Of a stretch of DNA of 64,000 bases, positions 43,654 to 52,795 are shown in pieces; the stretch's first letter is position 1, and every line of letters begins with the position of its first letter. Made by a program: the position numbers and the translations under genes. Location: assembly GCF_902810435.1 (NCBI RefSeq), contig NZ_LR778174.1, forward strand, positions 669,501-733,500, read 5' to 3'. This stretch comes from Veillonella parvula (GTDB lineage Bacteria > Bacillota > Negativicutes > Veillonellales > Veillonellaceae). The notes under the pieces are model-generated. The model was not told where the DNA came from and searched no databases. It saw only the letters and a list, made by a program, of their open reading frames with translations.

Positions 43654-44676
43654 ATGGACTATTTTGACTATTCATATAAACATAAATATATAGAGTTTAG
43701 CAGTAACATATATAGGGTTAATACATATCATTACAACTGGCATGCAGAAACAGAGATTTTTATCTTGTTAAAAGGTAGTGTTGAGATGAGTTGCAATGGT
43801 GAGGTGTTTACGTTGAAACCTCTTGATGTCGTGATTATCTCTCCTCAAGTAGGGCATGCAACATTAGCCCTCGAAGAGGATGCTATAGCCTTTGTTATTC
43901 ATGTAGGTAACGAGTTCTATCAACAGTATGATCCGGATTTTGGATCGTACCAATTTGTTTTGCGTTCAGATGATAGTACGCGTCATAACGAATTCTTTAC
44001 AACCTTACGCCATCATGCTGCTATGACGATGTTGTTGATGACTAAAGGTGAAAGCCCAGTACATCGAATGTGGATAGAACATCATTACTTAGCTTTGGCC
44101 GGTGATGTATTTAGAGAGTTTGATCCGATTAAAAAGGTTCACGAAAATGCTAGACCTGGCGATATAAAACCAGCATCTTTTGATAAAATGATCGTCTATA
44201 TTGATGAGCATTATGAACAGAAAATAGAGTTAGAAGATATTGCTAAAATTGGAGGCTATAATATTGCCTATACATCGCAGTTTTTTAAACGGCAAATGGG
44301 GATTTCATTTGTTGAGTATGTATTGAGGTTAAGAATCCGTGACGCTACTGTTCGCTTAGCTAGTACGGATGAGGCTGTCGCAAGAATTGCAAGTGATTGT
44401 GGATTTGCAGATGTGAAAGCCTTTAATGTGGCTTTTAAAAAACACTTTAATATGACCCCCACAGAATATCGTAAGCAAGTCAAAAGCATTGGGCGTAAAA
44501 CCGTCTTACAAGATTGGAAAGAAATTATTTCTGTAGACAATCAAGATGTTCTTGATGTATTGCATTCATTCTTGTCGTATGAAGATGATTCCCGAGCTAA
44601 GAGCGAATTGGAATTTATGAGCAAAAAATTGGAATCTTTGAAAGAAAAGTTAGCAGATGTAGTAAAGGATTTATAA
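43654..44676 (+). CDS. AraC-family regulator with N-terminal cupin domain, copy 1
   Basis: 340 residues. An AraC-type cupin sensor (~1-150), a linker, and the double helix-turn-helix (~185-290: IELEDIAKIGGYNIAYTSQFFKRQMG, kept below as separate blocks IELEDIAK and FFKRQMG, then RIASDCGFADVKAFNVAFKKHF). A 45-residue C-terminal tail with Lys/Leu-rich helix follows. It is a close paralogue of 45535-46563. It probably controls the neighbouring SemiSWEET or ttd genes. Confidence 0.88.
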   Translation: MDYFDYSYKHKYIEFSSNIYRVNTYHYNWHAETEIFILLKGSVEMSCNGEVFTLKPLDVVIISPQVGHATLALEEDAIAFVIHVGNEFYQQYDPDFGSYQFVLRSDDSTRHNEFFTTLRHHAAMTMLLMTKGESPVHRMWIEHHYLALAGDVFREFDPIKKVHENARPGDIKPASFDKMIVYIDEHYEQKIELEDIAKIGGYNIAYTSQFFKRQMGISFVEYVLRLRIRDATVRLASTDEAVARIASDCGFADVKAFNVAFKKHFNMTPTEYRKQVKSIGRKTVLQDWKEIISVDNQDVLDVLHSFLSYEDDSRAKSELEFMSKKLESLKEKLADVVKDL

Positions 44677-44851
44677 AGGTATTTTGTTATATCTCTATTG
44701 CAACTAGATTCTTATAGTAACTAATTCTTATAGTAGCTATATTCTTGTGATAAGAGTTTGGTAAGCAAATTATTTTGATAAATTTATGACACATATAGAA
44801 AGATTAGAATTGGGTAAATTTCTATATCAAGAAACCCTATAAAGTTATTGA

Positions 44852-44884
44852 AAAAGCACTACTGCTGATAAGTAGTGCTTTTTT
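44852..44884 (+). terminator. Terminator after AraC copy 1
   Basis: AAAAGCACTACT/AGTAGTGCTTTT plus T-run. A related hairpin follows copy 2 at 46691. Confidence 0.88.
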
Positions 44885-44992
44885 ATATGTATTTTCCGGG
44901 TGAATTTATATATTGTTATAGTCCCAAAATACAATAAATCGAGAGAAATCTATCTTTTTTTGTTGATTTTAATATAAAAATTACCTTTTAAT

Positions 44993-45025
44993 TTGGATAG
45001 TTATATTCACTAAACTGAGTAGAAT
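44993..45025 (+). promoter_or_regulatory. Conserved element before the SemiSWEET gene
   Basis: TTGGATAGTTATAT (44993-45006) and AGTAGAAT (45018-45025). Both blocks recur with the same spacing before ttdA at 46836-46868, while the sequence between and around differs. The 21-base gap between TTGGAT and TAGAAT is long for an unaided promoter, consistent with activator help. Confidence 0.55.
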
Positions 45026-45075
45026 ATATCTCATCAGGAGTAAAAAAATTAGTAAGTTATAATTTTGGAGGATAT

Positions 45076-45342
45076 ATGAATCAAGTAAAATTTATGGAAA
45101 ACGTAGGTAAAGTTGCAACTGTTACTGCTGTAGCTATGTATGTATCTTATTTCCCACAAATCATGCATAACCTTGCACACCCAGGTACTGGTGATTGGAT
45201 TCAACCACTTGTAGCTGCAATCAACTGTACATTATGGGTAGCGTATGGTTTGTTTAAAGAACATAGAGATATTCCAGTAGCATTAGCCAATGCACCAGGT
45301 ATCTTCTTTGGTTTAGCAGCGGCTATTACAGCGGTTATGTAA
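45076..45342 (+). CDS. SemiSWEET-family small transporter
   Basis: 88 residues, three membrane segments, with the SWEET/PQ-loop signature SYFPQIMHNL in the first and a Trp-Asn core (AAINCTLWVAYG) in the second, as in bacterial SemiSWEETs that dimerise to carry sugars. GGAGG precedes ATG 45076. It sits between the two AraC copies and behind the shared promoter element. The substrate is unknown; a link to tartrate or its relatives is only positional. Confidence 0.85.
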   Translation: MNQVKFMENVGKVATVTAVAMYVSYFPQIMHNLAHPGTGDWIQPLVAAINCTLWVAYGLFKEHRDIPVALANAPGIFFGLAAAITAVM

Positions 45343-45411
45343 TTTTAAGAATAGATATATAATGCTATAGAAGCATAAAACTATAATTTATTAATATATA
45401 AAATAAGATTA

Positions 45412-45457
45412 CTGTTGACCGTTATTAATTATATATATCATAATGAATGCATCCCTT
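45412..45457. repeat. Remnant copy of the cupin gene 3' end
   Basis: CTGTTGACCGTTATTAATTA continues into the terminator and matches 43291-43336 (end of the cupin gene) with about five mismatches in 46. It has no open frame here. It marks the left edge of the second duplication unit. Confidence 0.8.
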
Positions 45458-45482
45458 TGATTAATAAGGGGTGCATTTTTTA
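45446..45482 (+). terminator. Duplicate of the cupin terminator
   Basis: AATGCATCCCTT/AAGGGGTGCATT plus T6; homologous to 43324-43357. It may end SemiSWEET transcription. Confidence 0.85.
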
Positions 45483-45534
45483 TGTAAATAATTGAGAGGT
45501 ATTTATTTGATTTTATGAGGGGGGTTACGTTGTT

Positions 45535-46563
45535 ATGGACTACTTTCACTATACCTATAAACACAATCATATAGATTTCAATAGTGATATATATAAGGTT
45601 AGTACATATCATTACAACTGGCACAGTGGCGTTGAAGTCTTGATCTTGTTAAAGGGCAGAATCGACATGAGTTGTAATAGTGAGGTTTTTACAATGGAAC
45701 CTCTTGATACCATTATTATTTCCCCTCAAGTAGGTCATGCTACGTTGGCCTTAGAGGAGGATACAACAGCTCTTGTTATTCATGTAAGTAAGGAGTTTTT
45801 CCAATACTTTGATCCTAACTTCGGCATGTACCAATTTGTATTGCGCTCAGATAAAACTAATAGGGATAATGAATTCTTTACGTCCTTACGTTATCTTGCG
45901 GCACAAATGATGTTGTTAATGGTGAATAGTGAAAGTCCTGATCGTCAATTATGGTTGGAGAGTCACTTTTTAGCCATGACGAGTGATATATATCGTGAAA
46001 TTGATGCGGTTAAGACTATCCCTATACATACAAAGCCTGCTGATATGACTGTAGCTACCTTTGATAAAATGATTGCCTATATTGATGAAAACTATAAGCA
46101 GAAGATAGAGTTAGAAGATATTGCTAAAATAGGCGGTTATAATGTGAACTATACATCTCAATTTTTTAAACGCCAATTAGGGGTTTCCTTTTTAGAGTAT
46201 TTGTTACGGTTGAGATTACGAGAGGCTACAGTTCGTTTAGCTAACTCTGAAGATGGAGTAGCACATATTGCGAGTAGTTGTGGCTTTGCAGATATTAAAG
46301 CCTTTAATGTGGCCTTCAAGAAACATTTCCATACAACACCATCTGAATATAGAAAGCAAGCAAAAGAGATGGGGCGTAAGACAAAATTACATGATTGGAA
46401 GGAAATTATTTCTACTCAGGAAGAAGATATTATAGACATTTTACAAACTTACTTACCCTATCAAGATGTCTCTATCGATAAGAATAGATTAGATGAGGCT
46501 AATCAAAAGTTACAGGATGTTAGAGACCAACTTGAGATGGTTGTAAAAAGATTACAATCATAA
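45535..46563 (+). CDS. AraC-family regulator with N-terminal cupin domain, copy 2
   Basis: 342 residues, colinear with 43654-44676 and alike in nearly every block (MDYFxYxYKH start, PQVGHATLALEED, FKRQLGVSF, CGFADIKAFNVAFKKHF). The start at 45535 has a loose site (GAGGGGGG ~14 bases upstream), so a weaker initiation is likely. It is the nearest regulator to ttdAB and the transporter, and likely controls them in response to a dicarboxylate (inference). Confidence 0.87.
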   Translation: MDYFHYTYKHNHIDFNSDIYKVSTYHYNWHSGVEVLILLKGRIDMSCNSEVFTMEPLDTIIISPQVGHATLALEEDTTALVIHVSKEFFQYFDPNFGMYQFVLRSDKTNRDNEFFTSLRYLAAQMMLLMVNSESPDRQLWLESHFLAMTSDIYREIDAVKTIPIHTKPADMTVATFDKMIAYIDENYKQKIELEDIAKIGGYNVNYTSQFFKRQLGVSFLEYLLRLRLREATVRLANSEDGVAHIASSCGFADIKAFNVAFKKHFHTTPSEYRKQAKEMGRKTKLHDWKEIISTQEEDIIDILQTYLPYQDVSIDKNRLDEANQKLQDVRDQLEMVVKRLQS

Positions 46564-46690
46564 TTTTCATTCTTATAATAACTTGTAATTAGCTATAATT
46601 TCATGATTTTGAAAATTAAATTAGGTGGATATACAATTATTAGGTATAGGTGATTTTGTATATTTGTTAATCCTATTAAAATATATGGTG

Positions 46691-46728
46691 AAAGAGCACT
46701 ACGTTCTGATGGTAGTGCTCTTTTTTTT
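46691..46728 (+). terminator. Terminator after AraC copy 2
   Basis: AAAGAGCACTAC/GTAGTGCTCTTT plus T8; homologue of 44852-44882. Confidence 0.9.
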
Positions 46729-46835
46729 ATAATCATATAGGTGAAATTGTATATTTTTAATGGGTTAAAAGAAAATAATTAAGGAAATTTTGTATGTGTT
46801 TGACAGACTTTCACCAATAAAAATCAACTTGTAAA

Positions 46836-46868
46836 TTGGATAGTTATATACTGAAAAAAGAGTAGAAT
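46836..46868 (+). promoter_or_regulatory. Conserved element before ttdA
   Basis: TTGGATAGTTATAT and AGTAGAAT at the same separation as before the SemiSWEET gene (44993-45025). Confidence 0.55.
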
Positions 46869-46946
46869 AGAATCATCGAAAGGAGCTAAGGTTCCGAAAC
46901 AGAAATAATCACGTCTTAAATATTGAAGTCTTTTTGGAGGTTTGCG

Positions 46947-47849
46947 ATGAGTACGAAGGAACAACAAGTACAAGAAATGACTGATAAGATAGCTAATTTC
47001 ATTTCTTATATGGCAAAGGTATTGCCTGATGATGTACAAGAAAAGATTCATGAATTAGCACAGGATGAAAAAAATCCTATGGCCAAATCTATTTATGAAA
47101 CAATGCAACATAATATGGATTTAGCAGCTCAGCTTAATCGTCCTTCTTGTCAAGATACTGGTGTATTACAATTTTGGGTAAAGGTTGGATCTAATTATCC
47201 CTTACTAGGAGAATTAGAAGATATTCTAAGAGAAGCAACTTATAAGGCTACACAAGAGGCTCCATTACGATTGAACTGTGTAGAAACTTTTGATGAGTTT
47301 AATACTGGTAAAAATATTGGCCTCACTGCACCTTATATTCACTGGGATATCATTCCTGGTTGCGATGATGTAGAAATCTTCCCTTATATGGCTGGTGGCG
47401 GGTGTTCCTTGCCAGGGTCAGGTAAAACATTGATGCCAGGCGAAGGCTATGAAGGTGTTGCTAAGTTTGTTCTTGATTTGATGACAAGCTATGGATTGAA
47501 TGCGTGTCCTCCACTATTGGTAGGTGTAGGGATTGCTACAACTATTGATACCGCTGCTGGATTATCTAAAAAAGCATTAATGCGCCCTGTATCTTCAAAA
47601 GCACCTAATGAAAAAGCGGCTTATATGGAACAATTGTTAGAAGATGGAATTAATAAGATTGGTATTGGGCCTCAAGGTATGGGTGGGGATAAAACTGTAC
47701 TAGGTGTGAATATTGAACATGGTACACGTCATCCATCTGTTATTTCTTGTGCTGTTAGTGTAGGTTGTTGGAATCATCGCCGCGGCGATCTCGTATTTGA
47801 CAAGGATGGTAATTGCATAGTTAAATCTCATAAAGGAGTGACATTATAA
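46947..47849 (+). CDS. ttdA: L(+)-tartrate dehydratase alpha subunit (class I fumarase family)
   Basis: 300 residues, the length of E. coli Ttd[24 protein letters not shown] and CWNHRRG carry the three cysteines for the 4Fe-4S cluster, and the sequence follows TtdA block by block. GGAGG precedes ATG 46947; ATG/other start at 46923 has no site. The stop overlaps ttdB by one base (TAATG). Class I fumarases of two subunits are close relatives, so fumarate hydration is the alternative. Confidence 0.87.
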   Translation: MSTKEQQVQEMTDKIANFISYMAKVLPDDVQEKIHELAQDEKNPMAKSIYETMQHNMDLAAQLNRPSCQDTGVLQFWVKVGSNYPLLGELEDILREATYKATQEAPLRLNCVETFDEFNTGKNIGLTAPYIHWDIIPGCDDVEIFPYMAGGGCSLPGSGKTLMPGEGYEGVAKFVLDLMTSYGLNACPPLLVGVGIATTIDTAAGLSKKALMRPVSSKAPNEKAAYMEQLLEDGINKIGIGPQGMGGDKTVLGVNIEHGTRHPSVISCAVSVGCWNHRRGDLVFDKDGNCIVKSHKGVTL

Positions 47850-48460
47850 TGGCTAAGAAAATATTAACTACACCAATTCAAAAATCTGATTTAGAAGGCA
47901 TTAAGCCAGGTGATGTGATTTATTTGACTGGGCATATTACAACCTGTCGTGATATGGGGCATCGTCGTGTGGTAGAAGAAGGTAAAACGTTACCGGTTGA
48001 TGTTAAAGATGGGGCTATACTTCATGCAGGTCCAATTATTCGTACTATAAGCGATAATGAATTTGAAGTTGTATCTGTAGGACCTACTACATCTATGAGG
48101 ATGGAAAAATTCGAATATGAATTTGTTAAAAAGACAGGTGTACGTCTCATTGTAGGTAAAGGTGGCATGGGGCCTGAAACAGCACGTGCCTGCAAAGACT
48201 TTGGTGCACTACACTGTGTATTCCCTGCAGGTAATGCCGTACTTGCTGCTACAGAAGTCGAAAAAGTAGAATCTGCTAATTGGCGTGAATTAGGTATGTG
48301 TGAGACTTTGTGGACTTTTAAGGTTAAAGAATTTGGTCCGCTTATCGTATCCATTGATGCAGACGGTAATAACTACTTTGAAGAAAAGAAAATAGAATAT
48401 AATAAGAAAAAAGATGAAATATTAGACGAAATATATAAACACGTAGGTTTCATCAAATAA
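47849..48460 (+). CDS. ttdB: L(+)-tartrate dehydratase beta subunit (class I fumarase family)
   Basis: 203 residues, matching Ttd[22 protein letters not shown], the HAGPII block, the [12 protein letters not shown] segment and GKGGMG. It pairs with TtdA to dehydrate tartrate to oxaloacetate (or hydrate fumarate). It is translationally coupled to ttdA. The next gene is a DASS carrier 165 bases downstream. Confidence 0.87.
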   Translation: MAKKILTTPIQKSDLEGIKPGDVIYLTGHITTCRDMGHRRVVEEGKTLPVDVKDGAILHAGPIIRTISDNEFEVVSVGPTTSMRMEKFEYEFVKKTGVRLIVGKGGMGPETARACKDFGALHCVFPAGNAVLAATEVEKVESANWRELGMCETLWTFKVKEFGPLIVSIDADGNNYFEEKKIEYNKKKDEILDEIYKHVGFIK

Positions 48461-48521
48461 TAAGATAAGAATAGCGATTTCTTTATATTATGAATAACTT
48501 CATAACTTCATAACTTGTAAA

Positions 48522-48591
48522 TATATCTATATGAGAAATAATTATTAATAATATTGTTTTGTGATTTACAGCGTATCTTCATATAGATATA
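48522..48591. repeat. 13-bp inverted repeat between ttdB and the transporter
   Basis: TATATCTATATGA (48522-48534) and TCATATAGATATA (48579-48591) with a 44-base spacer. It could be a long hairpin in the leader or a paired operator. The gap also has AACTTCATAACTTCATAACTT-like tandem repeats (~48497). Confidence 0.4.
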
Positions 48592-48625
48592 CTATAAGAG
48601 TATGACTACCATGAAAGGAATTCTC

Positions 48626-49900
48626 ATGGATTATAGTATTGCTATTACACTGGGATTTCTTGTATTTGCAATCGTAATGTTTGCATTGGAGAAAATTCCA
48701 TTGTCTATTACGGCTATGATTGTGGCCGTTGGATTACATCTTTCTGGTGTATTAACTGCAGCGGAAGCTTTTAAAGGTTTCGTTGACTCTAATGTTATTT
48801 TGTTTATTGCTATGTTTATTATCGGCGCTGCTTTCTTTGAAACAGGTGTAGCTGTTGATGTTGGTAACGTTGTTAATAAATTTGCTAAAAATGAAACTAT
48901 CCTTATTATTGCTATTATGATGCTTACAGGTATTATGTCTGGCTTCTTATCTAATACAGGTACTGCAGCGGTTATGATTCCTGTTGTTATTGGTATTTGC
49001 AAAAAGGGTGGTTTTAACCAAACTAAATTCTTAATGCCAATCGTATTTGCCGCTGCTATGGGGGGGAATATTTCTATGATTGGCTCTCCTGGTAATATGA
49101 TTGCAAATTCTAATTTGCAAGAAGCCGGCCTTGGATCCTTTAGTTTCTTTGCTTATGGTGAAGTAGGTTTACCTATGCTTATCGTAGGTACTTTATTCTA
49201 TGCATTCATTGGTAAAAGATTCTTACCTGAGGTTCCAACGCGTGAACCTGATCCAAACTATCAAAAAAATGCTGATTTTAGTCATGTTCCAGTTTGGAAA
49301 AAATGGGTAGCTGGTTTGGTATTGGTGTTGACTATCGCTGCTATGATTTTTGAAAAACAAATTGGCGTATCCTTAGCGGTTAGTGCTTGGGTAGGTGCAC
49401 TTGTTATCGTAGCGACAGGAGTTATTACCGAAAACGAAGCAGTTAAGTCTATTGATATGAAGACAATTCTACTATTTGTAGGTTCCTTAGCTCTTGGTAC
49501 AGCAATGGTAAAATCTGGGGCAGGTGCATATATTGCAAATCTTATTGTTGATGCTTTGGGGGATACACCTAATCCATTGGCATTATTAGCGGTACTTTTC
49601 TTCCTATCTGTATTTATGACAAACTTTATGTCCAATACAGCAGATGTTGCATTATTAGCTCCAATTGGATTGTCTCTAGCATCTCAATTAGGTTTTGATC
49701 CTAAAGCGATTCTTGTTGCAATCGTAATTTCTAGCTCTCTTGCGTATGGCACACCTATAGGGATGCCTGCAAATACTATGGTATATAATGTAGCTGGTTA
49801 TAGTTTTAAGGACTATGTGAAAGCCGGCGTACCGTTGATTGTAGTATCTGCAATTGTATCTTTAGTATTGTTACCGATTTTGTTCCCGTTTAACCCATAA
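48626..49900 (+). CDS. DASS/SLC13-type dicarboxylate transporter
   Basis: 424 residues, 11-12 membrane segments. The two SNT-like motifs of the family are visible: SNTGTAAVMIPV near residue ~110 and SNTADVALLAPI near ~345. ATG 48626 follows AAAGGA; ATG at 48602 and 48611 are weaker. It would bring in tartrate, fumarate or a related dianion for TtdAB, with which it shares the locus. Confidence 0.85.
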   Translation: MDYSIAITLGFLVFAIVMFALEKIPLSITAMIVAVGLHLSGVLTAAEAFKGFVDSNVILFIAMFIIGAAFFETGVAVDVGNVVNKFAKNETILIIAIMMLTGIMSGFLSNTGTAAVMIPVVIGICKKGGFNQTKFLMPIVFAAAMGGNISMIGSPGNMIANSNLQEAGLGSFSFFAYGEVGLPMLIVGTLFYAFIGKRFLPEVPTREPDPNYQKNADFSHVPVWKKWVAGLVLVLTIAAMIFEKQIGVSLAVSAWVGALVIVATGVITENEAVKSIDMKTILLFVGSLALGTAMVKSGAGAYIANLIVDALGDTPNPLALLAVLFFLSVFMTNFMSNTADVALLAPIGLSLASQLGFDPKAILVAIVISSSLAYGTPIGMPANTMVYNVAGYSFKDYVKAGVPLIVVSAIVSLVLLPILFPFNP

Positions 49901-49921
49901 TTATATAAAGGTTAGTCATAC

Positions 49922-50074
49922 AAGGGGCTGTAACAGGATGTGGTTGTACCACATTCTAGTTGTAGTCCCTTTATAATATAAAAAATACCAAGAAAATTAA
50001 GTTTGTAACATCCTAGGTTTTCTTGGTATTTTTTGTTTTTAGACGCACCTAGAGTTGTTTTGTTACAGCCCCTT
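49922..50074. repeat. Nested inverted-repeat element of 153 bp
   Basis: Outer arms AAGGGGCTGTAACA (49922-49935) and TGTTACAGCCCCTT (50061-50074) are perfect. Inside, AAAAAATACCAAGAAAA/TTTTCTTGGTATTTTTT (49980-50034) is a 17-bp stem, and ATGTGG/CCACAT another. The left arm can instead pair with the local TTGTAGTCCCTT (12 bp with wobbles), which ends in a T-run and may be the transporter's terminator. It looks like a MITE or a complex terminator; no target duplication is clear. The gap to fhs (50075-50296) shows nothing else. Confidence 0.55.
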
Positions 50075-50296
50075 ATTTCTATACTATTTGGAGAAAATAT
50101 TTTGGTAATAAGTTAATATAATATAGAGATAGGCAAGAATTGATTAGACATATGGTCTACTTTCATATATAATAGATTACTGTAGTTGCACAAATATACA
50201 CCTACAGTAGACAGTTAATATTAAATATTGAATATTAGAGAGTAAGGTTATAGTTGTTATATAGTTTATAGATGGCCTTAGTGCCGAGGAGGCTTT

Positions 50297-51967
50297 ATGT
50301 TAAGCGATATTGAGATTGCCCAACAGAATAGAATGGAAAAGATTCAGGTTATTGCCAATAAATGTGGGTTAACACCTGATGACATTGAACAATATGGTCA
50401 TTATAAAGCTAAAATTTCTTTTGATGCTATTCGTCGTTTAGAATCTAAACCAGATGGCAAATTGGTGCTAGTCACAGCGATTACGCCAACACCAGCAGGG
50501 GAAGGTAAGTCTACAACGAGCATTGGTCTCGTACAAGGCTTACAAAAAATCGGTAAAAATGCAATTGCTACATTACGTGAGCCATCCTTAGGACCTGTTT
50601 TTGGGATTAAAGGTGGTGCAGCAGGTGGCGGTTATGCTCAAGTTGTACCTATGGATGACATCAATCTTCATTTTACAGGTGATATGCATGCTATTACAGC
50701 GGCTAACAATTTATTATCCGCTATGATCGATAACCATATCCATCAAGGTAATGAATTGCAAATCGATTTGCGTCAACTATCTTGGACACGTGTTCTAGAT
50801 ATGAATGATCGTGCTCTTCGCAATGTGACAGTTGCACTTGGTGGCAAAGTATGTGGATTCCCTCGGGAAGATCATTTTATGATTACCGTTGCTTCTGAAA
50901 TCATGGCTATTCTTTGCTTAGCTAAGGATTTAGAAGATTTGAAAGAACGGTTTGGTCGCATCGTTATCGGTTGTAACTTAGCAGGTGATCCTGTTTATGT
51001 TCATCAACTTGGTTGCCAAGGGGCAATGGCGCTTCTCATGAAAGATGCTATCAAGCCAAATCTCGTACAAACATTGGAACATACACCAGCTATTGTTCAC
51101 GGTGGTCCCTTTGCAAATATCGCTCATGGTTGTAACTCCATTGTAGCCACAAAACTAGGACTTAAGCTTGGTGATATCGTAGTTACGGAAGCGGGCTTTG
51201 GCGCTGACTTGGGTGCTGAAAAGTTCCTTGATATTAAATGCCGATACGGCGATATTTTCCCTGATGCAATCGTTATCGTAGCTACATTACGAGCTCTTAA
51301 AATGCATGGTGGTGTACCAAAACAAGAGTTGAATACAGAAAATGTTGAAGCCGTAACTAAAGGTTTCAGCAACTTACAAAAAGCAATTGAAAACATGCGT
51401 TATTTCAATGTGCCTGTATTAGTGGCAATCAATAAATTTGCTAGCGATACAGATGCAGAAATTGCTGAGTTGACTCGCCTATGTGATGAGTTTGGCGTGC
51501 CTGTAGAGCTTAATGAATGTTGGGAAAAGGGCGGCGAAGGCGGCACTGATATGGCAAAAAAAGTCGTAGAGTTACTTGAAGGTCCTAAGCCAACACCTAA
51601 ATTCGTATATGATTTGGAAGATAGTTTAGAGGATAAAGTTAATAAAATCGTTAAAACTATTTATGGTGGCGATGGAGTTATCTTTACGGACAAAGCTAAA
51701 AAGCAAATTAAACAATTAGCAGATTGGGGACTGGATCGTTTGCCTGTATGTATGGCGAAAACGCAATATTCCTTATCTGATAATCCAGCATTATTAGGGG
51801 CTCCAACAGGATTCACTATTACTGTATCCGATATTCGCGTTGCCAATGGTGCAGGCTTTATCGTATGTCGTACAGGTGACGTAATGGTCATGCCGGGCCT
51901 TCCTAAACGTCCTGCTGCTCTTAATATGGATATCGAAGCAGACGGCACAATTAAAGGCTTGTTTTAA
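50297..51967 (+). CDS. fhs: Formate-tetrahydrofolate ligase
   Basis: 556 residues, the usual length. P-loop-like [15 protein letters not shown] near residue 67, [14 protein letters not shown] and ITDAxxK-like region with EAGFGADLG later match FTHFS. It makes 10-formyl-THF from formate, THF and ATP. GAGGAGG precedes the ATG. fchA follows after 29 bases, so the pair channels formate into one-carbon pools. Confidence 0.97.
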   Translation: MLSDIEIAQQNRMEKIQVIANKCGLTPDDIEQYGHYKAKISFDAIRRLESKPDGKLVLVTAITPTPAGEGKSTTSIGLVQGLQKIGKNAIATLREPSLGPVFGIKGGAAGGGYAQVVPMDDINLHFTGDMHAITAANNLLSAMIDNHIHQGNELQIDLRQLSWTRVLDMNDRALRNVTVALGGKVCGFPREDHFMITVASEIMAILCLAKDLEDLKERFGRIVIGCNLAGDPVYVHQLGCQGAMALLMKDAIKPNLVQTLEHTPAIVHGGPFANIAHGCNSIVATKLGLKLGDIVVTEAGFGADLGAEKFLDIKCRYGDIFPDAIVIVATLRALKMHGGVPKQELNTENVEAVTKGFSNLQKAIENMRYFNVPVLVAINKFASDTDAEIAELTRLCDEFGVPVELNECWEKGGEGGTDMAKKVVELLEGPKPTPKFVYDLEDSLEDKVNKIVKTIYGGDGVIFTDKAKKQIKQLADWGLDRLPVCMAKTQYSLSDNPALLGAPTGFTITVSDIRVANGAGFIVCRTGDVMVMPGLPKRPAALNMDIEADGTIKGLF

Positions 51968-51996
51968 TAGAAAGTGTTTTTACATGAGGCTATGTT

Positions 51997-52614
51997 ATGA
52001 AATTAGTAGAACAACGAGTAATAGATTTTGTGGCTGCTACTGCATCGAAAGAGCCAACACCAGGTGGTGGTGCTATTGCGGCATTGACTGCCGCAACGGG
52101 GGCGGCTTTAGCAGAAATGGTGGCAAACCTTACATTTGGTAAAAAAGGTTATGAAGAGATTCAGGACGAAATGGAGGAGCTTCAAACTAAGGCAGAAGCG
52201 ATTCGTAATCGTATGCTCGAATTATCTCAAGCTGATGCAGATGTATTTAATATCTTTATGAACGCCTTAGGATTGCCAAAGAATACAGATGAAGAAAAGG
52301 CTGCGCGTACAGCTGCTATTCAACAAGCTTACAAAGATGCGGCTATGGTACCTTTTGAAATTGGAGAATTAGCGAATCAAATATTTGATTTAGCAGAACT
52401 AGCCTCTCGTAAGGGTAATCAAAATCTTATTACAGATGGTATTATTGCTGCTATTAATGCTCGTGCTGCGGTGAAATCGGCCTTTTTGAATGTGCGTATT
52501 AATTTATCTGGCATTAAAGATGAAAGTTTTGTAGCAGAACTAATATCTAAGATGTATGCCATTGAAAAAGATCTTGATGATAAAGAGTCGGCTATCATAG
52601 GGTTATATAAATGA
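51997..52614 (+). CDS. fchA: Methenyl-THF cyclohydrolase / cyclodeaminase family protein
   Basis: 205 residues, all-helical, with the family start VDFVAATASKEPTPGGGAIA-like segment (EPTPGGG) and GNQNLITDGI in the middle. FchA interconverts 10-formyl- and methenyl-THF; the formiminoTHF cyclodeaminase activity is the alternative. Its place after fhs supports FchA. Confidence 0.88.
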   Translation: MKLVEQRVIDFVAATASKEPTPGGGAIAALTAATGAALAEMVANLTFGKKGYEEIQDEMEELQTKAEAIRNRMLELSQADADVFNIFMNALGLPKNTDEEKAARTAAIQQAYKDAAMVPFEIGELANQIFDLAELASRKGNQNLITDGIIAAINARAAVKSAFLNVRINLSGIKDESFVAELISKMYAIEKDLDDKESAIIGLYK

Positions 52615-52680
52615 TAAAACATTATAATATAAATCGAATAATATAACCGATCGAATTATAAAAGTTCGGGAAATAATAAA

Positions 52681-52724
52681 AAGAGATCCTGTTAGTATAT
52701 ATAAGTATAATAGGTTCTCTTTTT
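52681..52724 (+). terminator. Terminator of the fhs-fchA pair
   Basis: AAGAGA(T)CCT pairs with AGG(T)TCTCTT at the base of a longer AT-rich stem, followed by T6. Confidence 0.75.
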
Positions 52725-52728
52725 TCTA

Positions 52729-52757
52729 TTGTTAAAATCCGAACGATAGTGTAAAAT
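52729..52757 (+). promoter_or_regulatory. Promoter of the purine permease gene
   Basis: TTGTTA, exactly 17 bases, TAAAAT. The start codon is 39 bases further on, leaving no room for a purine riboswitch. Confidence 0.65.
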
Positions 52758-52795
52758 AAATGGGTAATATTTCGAGGTTTTATGTAGGAGACATT

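Noticed and set aside
43361-46563. Mobile element as cause of the AraC duplication
   Set aside because: No transposase, terminal repeats or target duplications; the scar in the cupin 3' end fits unequal recombination.
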